From Bacteroidales bacterium UBA2198 (GTDB lineage Bacteria > Bacteroidota > Bacteroidia > Bacteroidales > VadinHA17): DNA of 5,106 nt. Shown one piece after another: positions 1-5,106 of the stretch (its first letter is position 1; every line of letters starts with the position of its first letter). The position numbers and the translations under genes are program-made. The stretch is from assembly GCA_002328625.1 (NCBI GenBank), contig DCVC01000054.1:1-5106 (forward strand), given 5' to 3'. A model generated the notes under the pieces. That model saw only the letters and a list, made by a program, of their open reading frames with translations. It ran no database searches and had not been told where the DNA came from.

Positions 1-287
1 TAAACAGTTTCATCAAAACCGTGCCTCTGTTCCTTCTGAAATCCCATGGTAATATCTTCTATATCAATTCCCCTGTAAAACAATTTACCCGGTATAGCTA
101 CAACCTTTCCATCCTCTTTCTTGTAACCGACAACATCGCCGATGTTGGTTAATCCTACAAGCACACCTGTACCATCAGAATTACGAAGACCACGTTTGAC
201 CTCAAACTTTTCAAACAGGGTATTTTCAATCTGACATGATTCTTTAACCAGATCCTCTAACTTTAAAAAGAATTTATTGTTTTCCAT
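1..287 (-). CDS. gltA: Citrate synthase, N-terminal part (runs off left edge)
   Basis: This is the 5' end (95 codons plus two bases) of citrate synthase, the cytoplasmic enzyme that condenses oxaloacetate and acetyl-CoA into citrate. The translation begins MENNKFFLKL. It carries the N-terminal block typical of Bacteroidota-type citrate/2-methylcitrate synthases: VKRGLRNSDGTGVLVGLTNI at residues 30-49, then GDVVGY (50-55), and IPGKLFYRGIDIED (65-78), which contains the conserved YRGI element. The catalytic His/His/Asp residues would lie beyond the window, so activity cannot be judged. The ATG at 287 is chosen because it starts just 12 bases after the isocitrate dehydrogenase stop and gives a normal N-terminus. 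The sequence before it is A/T-rich with no Shine-Dalgarno motif, as is usual in this phylum. It is the third gene of the aconitase operon, which supports citrate synthase over the related 2-methylcitrate synthase. Family identity is strong; exact substrate preference is inferred from context. Confidence 0.93.
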   Translation of the reverse strand, partial: MENNKFFLKLEDLVKESCQIENTLFEKFEVKRGLRNSDGTGVLVGLTNIGDVVGYKKEDGKVVAIPGKLFYRGIDIEDITMGFQKEQRHGFDETV

Positions 288-299
288 ATAATTATTTGT

Positions 300-1562
300 T
301 TATATATTTGAGATTATTGCATCTGCAAATTCAGAAGTTCTGAGAAGTATAGCATCATCCATCAACCGGTGGAAATCATAAGTGACCCGCTTGCTCAATA
401 TTGTTTTCTCAAGTCCTGTATAAATCTGCTTTGCTACTTCGTTCCAGCCTATATATTCAAACATTAAGGCACCTGAAAGTATGACGGAACCGGGATTTAC
501 CTTATTCTGATCAGCATGTTTTGGTGCAGTTCCATGAGTGGCTTCAAAGATGGCATGCCCGCTTTCAAAATTGATGTTTGCACCCGGAGCTATGCCAACT
601 CCGCCAACAATGGCCGCCAACGCATCTGAAATATAATCACCGTTAAGGTTTAGGGTTGCAATAACAGAGTACTCGGAGGGTCTTGTAAGAATTTGCTGCA
701 GAAAAGCATCAGCAATAATATCTTTCACTAGAATTTTTCCGGCGGATTCTTGCATTTTCTGAGCTCTGTCAGCGGCATCATCACCCTCTTTTTCTGCGAT
801 CCGCCTGTATTGTGCCCAGGTAAAAACATAATCTGCAAATTCCCTTTCTGCAAGTGCATAACCCCACTTCATGAAAGCACCTTCTGTGAATTTCATTATG
901 TTACCCTTGTGCACAAGTGTAACAGATGGCAGATGCATGTTAATAGCAAACTTAATCGCCTGCCGTACAAGACGTTCTGTTCCCTCAACCGAGACCGGTT
1001 TTATTCCCAGCGATGATGTCTCCGGAAACCTGATCTTTGTGATGCCCATTTCATCTGCCAGAAACCTCTTCAGCTTTTCAGTCCGGGATTCTCCATGCAT
1101 AAATTCTATTCCTGCATAAATGTCTTCAGTGTTTTCCCTGAAGATAAACATATTCACTTTTTCAGGATTTTTAACCGGACTGGGTACTCCTTTAAAATAC
1201 CGGACAGGCCTGAAACAGGTATAGAGGTCAAGTTCCTGCCGCAACGCAACATTCAGAGAACGCATTCCCTCTCCTACAGGTGTAGTCAACGGACCCTTAA
1301 TCCCAACAATATGTTCCCGGAGATCTGTAATTGTCTCCCCGGGTAACCAGTTGCCTGTTTTATTAAATGCTTTTTGCCCCGCAAGAATCTCTTTCCATGC
1401 GATTCGCTTTCTCCCGTTATAGGATTTTTTTACTGCAGCATCAAAAACACGGACTGAAGCCCTCCATATATCAGGCCCTGTTCCGTCACCCTCAATATAA
1501 GGGATCACAGGATTATCAGGCACTCTTAACTTCCCATCAATAAAGTGTATTCTCTCAGCCAT
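300..1562 (-). CDS. icd: Isocitrate dehydrogenase, probably NADP-dependent
   Basis: This cytoplasmic enzyme oxidatively decarboxylates isocitrate to 2-oxoglutarate. The protein is 420 residues from MAERIHFIDG, close to the 416 of E. coli Icd, which it resembles along its whole length. Visible active-site residues are S102, N104 and R108 (in RSLNVALRQE), R118, R142, Y149 (in RENTEDIYAG), K219, and metal ligands D285, D309 and D313; they match E. coli S113, N115, R119, R129, R153, Y160, K230, D283, D307 and D311. The E. coli NADP determinants K344, V351, Y391 and R395 are kept as K348, V355, Y395 and R399, but Y345 is His349; NAD-type enzymes differ at these sites. An in-frame ATG at 1616 would add 18 residues (MVQRGQCFK...) inside the aconitase gene. 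I prefer the ATG at 1562 because homology begins there and it overlaps the aconitase stop as TAATG. S102 sits where E. coli Icd is phosphorylated by AceK; no aceK is visible here. Confidence 0.96.
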   Translation of the reverse strand: MAERIHFIDGKLRVPDNPVIPYIEGDGTGPDIWRASVRVFDAAVKKSYNGRKRIAWKEILAGQKAFNKTGNWLPGETITDLREHIVGIKGPLTTPVGEGMRSLNVALRQELDLYTCFRPVRYFKGVPSPVKNPEKVNMFIFRENTEDIYAGIEFMHGESRTEKLKRFLADEMGITKIRFPETSSLGIKPVSVEGTERLVRQAIKFAINMHLPSVTLVHKGNIMKFTEGAFMKWGYALAEREFADYVFTWAQYRRIAEKEGDDAADRAQKMQESAGKILVKDIIADAFLQQILTRPSEYSVIATLNLNGDYISDALAAIVGGVGIAPGANINFESGHAIFEATHGTAPKHADQNKVNPGSVILSGALMFEYIGWNEVAKQIYTGLEKTILSKRVTYDFHRLMDDAILLRTSEFADAIISNI

Positions 1563-1564
1563 TA
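1560..1564 (-). other. TAATG stop-start overlap joining aconitase and icd
   Basis: On the minus strand the aconitase stop TAA (1564-1562) and the icd start ATG (1562-1560) share one base. Such overlaps usually mean that ribosomes ending the first gene reinitiate on the second, so the two enzymes, which act in consecutive steps, would be made together. The overlap is seen directly; the coupling is inferred. No Shine-Dalgarno-like sequence is evident before this ATG, which fits reinitiation or the weak use of such motifs in Bacteroidota. Confidence 0.75.
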
Positions 1565-3826
1565 TTTCCGAGTAATTTTTCTGATAATATTTAAAGCACT
1601 GCCCTCTTTGAACCATGAGATTTGATTCTCATTGTAAGAATGGTCCGCAGGGAACTCTTCACAAGTACCATCTTTATGTTTTAACCTGACAACCAACTGA
1701 TTGCCCGGTGTAAAGCTTTTCAAACCTGTAATATCAATTGAGTCATCCTCCCTGATTTTATTATAATCCTCACTGTTTACAAAAGTTATAGTTAAGACAC
1801 CTTGTTTTTTCAGATTCGTTTCATGAATCCTGGCAAACGACTTAACGAGAACAGCCTTTACCCCCAGAAATCTGGCTTCCATGGCTGCATGCTCCCGTGA
1901 TGAACCTTCCCCGAAGTTTTCTTCTCCGACGACAACAGACCCTGAACCCGAATCTCTGTAATACTTTGCAGCAGCCGGTACTGAATTATATTCTCCTGTC
2001 AGCTGATTAAGTATAGTATTGGTCTTATTGTTGAAATAGTTCAGAGCCCCAATCATATAATTACCTGATATATTCTCAAGATGTCCCCGGTATTTCAACC
2101 ATGGCCCCGCCATTGATATATGGTCAGTAGTACATTTCCCCCTGACTTTTATCAGCAGAGGTATATTAAGCATATCGCAACCATCCCATTCCCTGAAAGG
2201 GACAAGCGCCTGCAGCCTTTCAGAATCATGAGGGATCATTATTTCATCATAGTTTGTGTCGTGTACGGCCTTTTGTGTCTCAGTTCTCCTGTCAAAACCT
2301 TTCGGAGGCAGCCTTAATCCTGCTGGTTCAGGTATCTTAATCTTTTCTCCACTAACATTTTCCAGAAAATCTGTTAGTGGATTAAACGTGATTTCGCCTG
2401 CAAGAGCAATTGCTGTCACAATTTCGGGAGAGGCCACAAATGCATGTGTATTTGGATTTCCATCGGCTCTTCCTGAAAAGTTACGGTTAAATGAGTGAAT
2501 TATCGTATTAACCTTCTTATCTTCAGCGCTTTTTCTTTTCCATTGGCCAATACAGGGGCCACAGGCATTTGCTAGTACCTGCCCTCCTGCTTCCCTGAAA
2601 AGGTCAATAAGTCCTTCCCTCTCAGCTATAGTTCGTATCTGTTCCGACCCGGGAGTGATAGTAAAATCTGACCTGAACCTTAGTTTTTCTGACAAAGCAT
2701 ACCGTACTACTGATGCTGCACGTGTTATATCTTCATAGGATGAATTAGTGCATGATCCTATAAGTGCGGCTTCAACTTTCAAAGGCCAAAAGTTCTTTTT
2801 TACTTCCTCCTTCATAGAGGAAAGAGGTATGGCACGGTCAGGTGTAAAAGGCCCGTTTATAAAGGGTTCCAGTTCAGTAAGGTTTATTTCAAGAAATTTA
2901 TCGTAGTATCTTGCAGGATCTGCATATACCTCAGGATCCGCAACCAGATGGGCTCTGTTTTCCTCTGCCAGATGAGCAATCTCCTCTCTTCCGGTAACGG
3001 AAAGATATTCCGACATTGTTTTGTCAAAACCAAAAACTGAGGATGTGGCACCTGTTTCAGCTCCCATATTGCATATTGTGGCTTTCCCTGTGCAAGTGAG
3101 CGATTCAGCACCTGTTCCGAAATATTCTATAATATATCCTGTACCTCCACTTACAGTAAGTAGTCCGGTGATTTTCAATATTACATCCTTTGCTGATGTC
3201 CACCCGCTGAGTTTTCCGGTTAACCTGATCCCGATAATCCGTGGAAGTTTCAGTTCCCATGGCATCCCGGTCATCACATCAACGACATCTGCACCCCCAA
3301 CGCCTATGGCAATCATTCCAAGTCCCCCTGCATTAGGAGTATGCGAATCAGCTCCTATTATCATTCCTCCGGGGAATGCATAGTTCTCGAGAATTAACTG
3401 ATGTATTATACCTGACCCGGGGTCCCAGAAATCAATTCCATATCTATTGCAGGCTGACCTTAGAAAATTATAAACCTCCCTGTTATTTCCGGATGCCGAT
3501 TCAAGATCTTTTGCCGCACCGAGTTCTGCCGTAATCAGATGGTCGCAATGAACCGATGCAGGAACTGAGGAGCGCTTTTTATCTGCAACCATGAATTGAA
3601 GCATTGCCATCTGCGCAGTAGCATCCTGCATCGCTACCCTGTCAGGTGTAAAATCATAATAATCAAGATCTTGTCTGCCGGGAATAGAATCCAATCTTCC
3701 ATAAAGATGACAAAACAGAAGTTTTTCGGTAAGAGTCAGTGGACGTCCCGCCCTTCCCTTTATCCGTAAAATCTTGTCGGGAAGATTTTTATAAAATGAT
3801 TTTATTAATTCTATATCAGGTATCAT
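1562..3826 (-). CDS. acnA: Aconitate hydratase, mitochondrial type
   Basis: This [4Fe-4S] enzyme isomerises citrate to isocitrate through cis-aconitate in the cytoplasm. The 754-residue protein is collinear with mitochondrial aconitase and shorter than the roughly 890-residue AcnA/IRP type. Cluster ligands are C359 (in GSCTNSSYED), C422 and C425 (in NACGPCIGQW). Active-site residues visible include Q72 (MQDATAQM), D95-H96 (HCDH), H142, D160-S161-H162 (GADSHTPN), E257, R448 and R453 (SFNRNFSGR), R580, and S642-S643-R644 (GEGSSREH), where bovine Ser642 is the catalytic base. The N-terminal three-domain core covers about residues 25-495; the swivelling C-terminal domain covers about 545-745, with KCTTDHIS at 564-571 and SFARIHETNLKKQG at 663-676. 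The ATG at 3826 gives the short N-terminus normal for bacterial relatives; the next upstream ATG meets a stop within two codons. It is the first gene of the operon, overlapping icd by one base. No key residue is missing. Confidence 0.97.
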   Translation of the reverse strand: MIPDIELIKSFYKNLPDKILRIKGRAGRPLTLTEKLLFCHLYGRLDSIPGRQDLDYYDFTPDRVAMQDATAQMAMLQFMVADKKRSSVPASVHCDHLITAELGAAKDLESASGNNREVYNFLRSACNRYGIDFWDPGSGIIHQLILENYAFPGGMIIGADSHTPNAGGLGMIAIGVGGADVVDVMTGMPWELKLPRIIGIRLTGKLSGWTSAKDVILKITGLLTVSGGTGYIIEYFGTGAESLTCTGKATICNMGAETGATSSVFGFDKTMSEYLSVTGREEIAHLAEENRAHLVADPEVYADPARYYDKFLEINLTELEPFINGPFTPDRAIPLSSMKEEVKKNFWPLKVEAALIGSCTNSSYEDITRAASVVRYALSEKLRFRSDFTITPGSEQIRTIAEREGLIDLFREAGGQVLANACGPCIGQWKRKSAEDKKVNTIIHSFNRNFSGRADGNPNTHAFVASPEIVTAIALAGEITFNPLTDFLENVSGEKIKIPEPAGLRLPPKGFDRRTETQKAVHDTNYDEIMIPHDSERLQALVPFREWDGCDMLNIPLLIKVRGKCTTDHISMAGPWLKYRGHLENISGNYMIGALNYFNNKTNTILNQLTGEYNSVPAAAKYYRDSGSGSVVVGEENFGEGSSREHAAMEARFLGVKAVLVKSFARIHETNLKKQGVLTITFVNSEDYNKIREDDSIDITGLKSFTPGNQLVVRLKHKDGTCEEFPADHSYNENQISWFKEGSALNIIRKITRK

Positions 3827-3925
3827 TACAACATTATCTCAGGCCAGTATTATGGTTTTATTAAATACCGGGATTTTATTTTTCAATTTGTAATTAATTT
3901 CAATAATTTACTATAAATTGTGGCG

Positions 3926-3933
3926 CAAATTTA
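3926..3933 (-). promoter_or_regulatory. Candidate -7 box of the aconitase operon promoter
   Basis: Read on the minus strand this is TAAATTTG, an exact match to the Bacteroidota -7 consensus TAnnTTTG recognised by the primary sigma factor of the phylum. It lies 99 bases upstream of the aconitase ATG, giving a leader of roughly 90 bases. No good TTTG/TTG -33 element is found at the usual 19-21-base distance; that stretch reads as A/T-rich sequence around 3953-3958. A motif with six fixed positions is expected by chance about once in AT-rich DNA of this length on two strands, so this is only a candidate. Confidence 0.33.
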
Positions 3934-3981
3934 ATATATTTTGTGAATATTTTATACACTGAATTCTGTTTGTTGTTTTTC

Positions 3982-4005
3982 TGCTGACTTTATATTCTAT
4001 CAGCA
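3982..4005. repeat. Short inverted repeat, TGCTGA-N12-TCAGCA
   Basis: TGCTGA at 3982-3987 and TCAGCA at 4000-4005 are perfect reverse complements separated by 12 bases, giving an 18-base centre-to-centre spacing. The half-sites are G/C-containing islands in AT-rich DNA between the two divergent genes. The layout could suit a dimeric regulator, or it could be a weak hairpin. There is no T-tract directly after the right arm, so it does not look like an intrinsic terminator. A 6-base repeat of this kind can also arise by chance. Confidence 0.3.
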
Positions 4006-4020
4006 AAATAAAGATACGGA

Positions 4021-4048
4021 TTTACATTTTCGATTTAAGTGGTATAAT
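4021..4048 (+). promoter_or_regulatory. Candidate promoter of the DUF5060 lipoprotein gene
   Basis: TTTACA (4021-4026) and TATAAT (4043-4048) are separated by 16 bases, resembling a sigma-70 -35/-10 pair. The right element read as TATAATTG (4043-4050) also matches the Bacteroidota -7 consensus TAnnTTTG at all but one position. Transcription would start near 4056, giving a leader of about 75 bases. A weaker alternative is TTTG (3940-3943) followed 21 bases later by TCTGTTTG (3965-3972), also one mismatch from consensus. Neither is decisive in DNA this AT-rich. Confidence 0.33.
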
Positions 4049-4129
4049 TGTAAAAAGACATGAGATTCCAATAATCAGTTTCATGATTTCAAAGGACAAA
4101 TCCATTATTATTTTAATAAAACATAAACC

Positions 4130-5106
4130 ATGAAAAAAGTGTATGCTCTTTTAATTGTTCTGGTATTGATACTTTCCAGTTTAACATCCATTTCCTGCAC
4201 GCGCAAATCAACTGTAACAGTTGATGGCGAATTGAAAGTGTGGCATACCATAACTTTAACATTCACAGGACCTTTCGCAAGTGAATATGATACTGTTAAT
4301 CCTTTCACCAATTACCGTCTGGATGTTGTCTTCTCAAAAGGAAATGTGAAGGTTATTGTTCCGGGCTATTTTGCCGCCGATGGTAATGCAGCAGAAACAT
4401 CGGCAAGGGAAGGCGATAAATGGCGGGTGCATTTTTGTCCGCCTTCCGAAGGAACATGGAATTACCAGGTCAGTTTCCTGAAAGGAAGAGATATAGCTGT
4501 TGACGACAATACTGAATATGGAGAGAAATGTTTCCCTGATGGTGTTACCGGTTCTATTGAGGTGGAGAGATCCGACAAGCAGGCACCCGATTTCCGGGCA
4601 AAAGGCCGGCTGACTTATGATGGAACACGTTATCTGAAACATGCAGGAACCGGTGAGGTCTTTCTGAAAGGAGGGGCTGATTCACCCGAGAATTTCCTGG
4701 GCTACAGGGAGTTTGACGGCACATATTACGGCGGCACTAGCAAGGCCAGAAGCGGAGAAGCCACGCCCAACAGCGGGCTTCACCTTTATGAACCTCACAT
4801 AAGGGACTGGAATGAAGGAGATCCCCATTGGAAGAACGGCAAGGGTAAAGGGATAATTGGTGCATTAAATTACCTCTCATCAAAAGGAATGAACAGCTTC
4901 TATTTCCTGACGATGAACATTCTCGGAGATGGCGAGGATGTATGGCCCTACACCGACCGCAATGAAAGATATCGCTTCGATTGCAGTAAACTCGACCAGT
5001 GGGAAATAGTATTTGAACATGCCGACAGGCTGGGTATCATGAAACATTTTGTCCTGCAGGAGACTGAAAATGAGTGTTTACTCGACTGCGGTTATCTTGA
5101 TGTTCA
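4130..5106 (+). CDS. DUF5060-domain lipoprotein, likely glycoside hydrolase (runs off right edge)
   Basis: This is the first 325 codons of an exported protein that is open to the window edge. Residues 1-22 form a signal peptide (MKK, then a hydrophobic run of V, L and I) ending at Cys23 in a permissive lipobox, SISC. After Cys23 comes TRKS, with no acidic patch, so the Bacteroidota surface-export signal is not apparent and periplasmic anchoring is possible. Residues about 34-115 match the beta-sandwich DUF5060 type: VWHTITLTFTGPFASE (37-52), NPFTNYRLDV (57-66), VPGYFAADGNAAETSA (77-92), WRVHFCPPSEGTWNY (98-112). From about residue 160 it looks like the start of a (beta/alpha)8 barrel, with FLKGGADSPENFL (178-190), a segment after a long loop, ALNYLSSKGMNSFYFL (245-260), and FVLQETENE (307-315). 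The last is a possible active-site strand, which I cannot confirm. DUF5060 proteins are often found with carbohydrate-active enzymes; the substrate is unknown. The ATG at 4130 is fixed by the signal peptide; it is preceded by A-rich sequence. Confidence 0.87.
   Translation, partial: MKKVYALLIVLVLILSSLTSISCTRKSTVTVDGELKVWHTITLTFTGPFASEYDTVNPFTNYRLDVVFSKGNVKVIVPGYFAADGNAAETSAREGDKWRVHFCPPSEGTWNYQVSFLKGRDIAVDDNTEYGEKCFPDGVTGSIEVERSDKQAPDFRAKGRLTYDGTRYLKHAGTGEVFLKGGADSPENFLGYREFDGTYYGGTSKARSGEATPNSGLHLYEPHIRDWNEGDPHWKNGKGKGIIGALNYLSSKGMNSFYFLTMNILGDGEDVWPYTDRNERYRFDCSKLDQWEIVFEHADRLGIMKHFVLQETENECLLDCGYLDV

Larger units (their letters stand above)
3827..4129. other. Divergent intergenic region, AT-rich, no gene
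   Basis: These 303 bases lie between the divergent starts of aconitase and the DUF5060 lipoprotein, so they must hold promoters for both. The region is strongly AT-rich and neither strand carries a convincing small ORF. I see candidate promoter motifs on each strand and one 6-base inverted repeat, listed separately. I see no tRNA-like cloverleaf, riboswitch or intrinsic terminator; a terminator is not expected between divergent genes. Confidence 0.8.

Noticed and set aside
750..1346. Three overlapping open frames of 82-88 codons on the plus strand.
   Set aside because: All are antisense to the well-supported isocitrate dehydrogenase gene, and their translations show no recognisable motif.
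1563..1616. 18-residue N-terminal extension of isocitrate dehydrogenase from an ATG at 1616.
   Set aside because: It lies wholly inside the aconitase 3' end, has no family similarity, and the ATG at 1562 both begins the homologous region and forms the TAATG overlap.
2120..2498. Two plus-strand open frames of 65 and 80 codons.
   Set aside because: Both are antisense to aconitase and resemble no protein family I recognise.
2884..3111. 75-codon minus-strand open frame inside aconitase.
   Set aside because: It is an out-of-frame reading of the aconitase coding sequence, with no independent start context.
3021..3383. 120-codon open frame on the plus strand.
   Set aside because: It is antisense to the highly conserved aconitase core; the proline/serine/isoleucine-rich translation shows no domain and is a by-product of the opposite strand.
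3914..3933. Inverted repeat TAAATT-N8-AATTTA overlapping the candidate aconitase -7 box.
   Set aside because: It is pure A/T in AT-rich DNA and does not extend beyond six bases, so it is likely due to chance.
4108..4642. Minus-strand open frames of 67 and 102 codons.
   Set aside because: They lie antisense to the DUF5060 lipoprotein gene, which has a clear signal peptide and conserved domain in its own frame.
1..5106. Search for a novel defence system, mobile element, CRISPR array or structured RNA.
   Set aside because: All coding capacity is taken by known metabolic genes and one lipoprotein; there are no transposase, integrase, repeat-array or tRNA signatures, and the only gene-free stretch is the 303-base divergent promoter region.

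Overview
The window looks like ordinary chromosomal DNA from a member of the Bacteroidota, probably a Bacteroidales-like organism that degrades polysaccharides. Four things suggest this: a mitochondrial-type aconitase followed by isocitrate dehydrogenase and citrate synthase (an order known from Bacteroides), start codons preceded by A/T-rich sequence with no clear Shine-Dalgarno motif, AT-rich intergenic DNA, and a divergent lipoprotein with a DUF5060-type N-terminus. The genus cannot be fixed from this sequence alone.

Layout. Positions 1-3826 hold three genes on the minus strand, transcribed right to left: aconitase (3826-1562), isocitrate dehydrogenase (1562-300) and the first 95 codons of citrate synthase (287 to the window edge). 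Aconitase and isocitrate dehydrogenase share one base (TAATG). Only 12 bases separate isocitrate dehydrogenase from citrate synthase. This is almost certainly one operon. Positions 3827-4129 are a 303-base AT-rich divergent promoter region. A secreted lipoprotein with a DUF5060 N-terminus and a likely glycoside-hydrolase barrel starts at 4130 on the plus strand and runs off the right edge.

Function. The three minus-strand enzymes form the oxidative, six-carbon arm of the Krebs cycle. Citrate synthase makes citrate from oxaloacetate and acetyl-CoA, aconitase isomerises it to isocitrate, and isocitrate dehydrogenase makes 2-oxoglutarate, apparently with NADP+. In anaerobic Bacteroidota this arm mainly supplies 2-oxoglutarate for glutamate synthesis. 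The lipoprotein is probably an unrelated carbohydrate-active protein that shares only the divergent intergenic region.

I found no RNA gene, CRISPR array, mobile element or broken gene, and no sign of a novel system. The points most worth a second look are the single substitution in the cofactor pocket of isocitrate dehydrogenase, the uncharacterised lipoprotein, and a short inverted repeat in the intergenic region.
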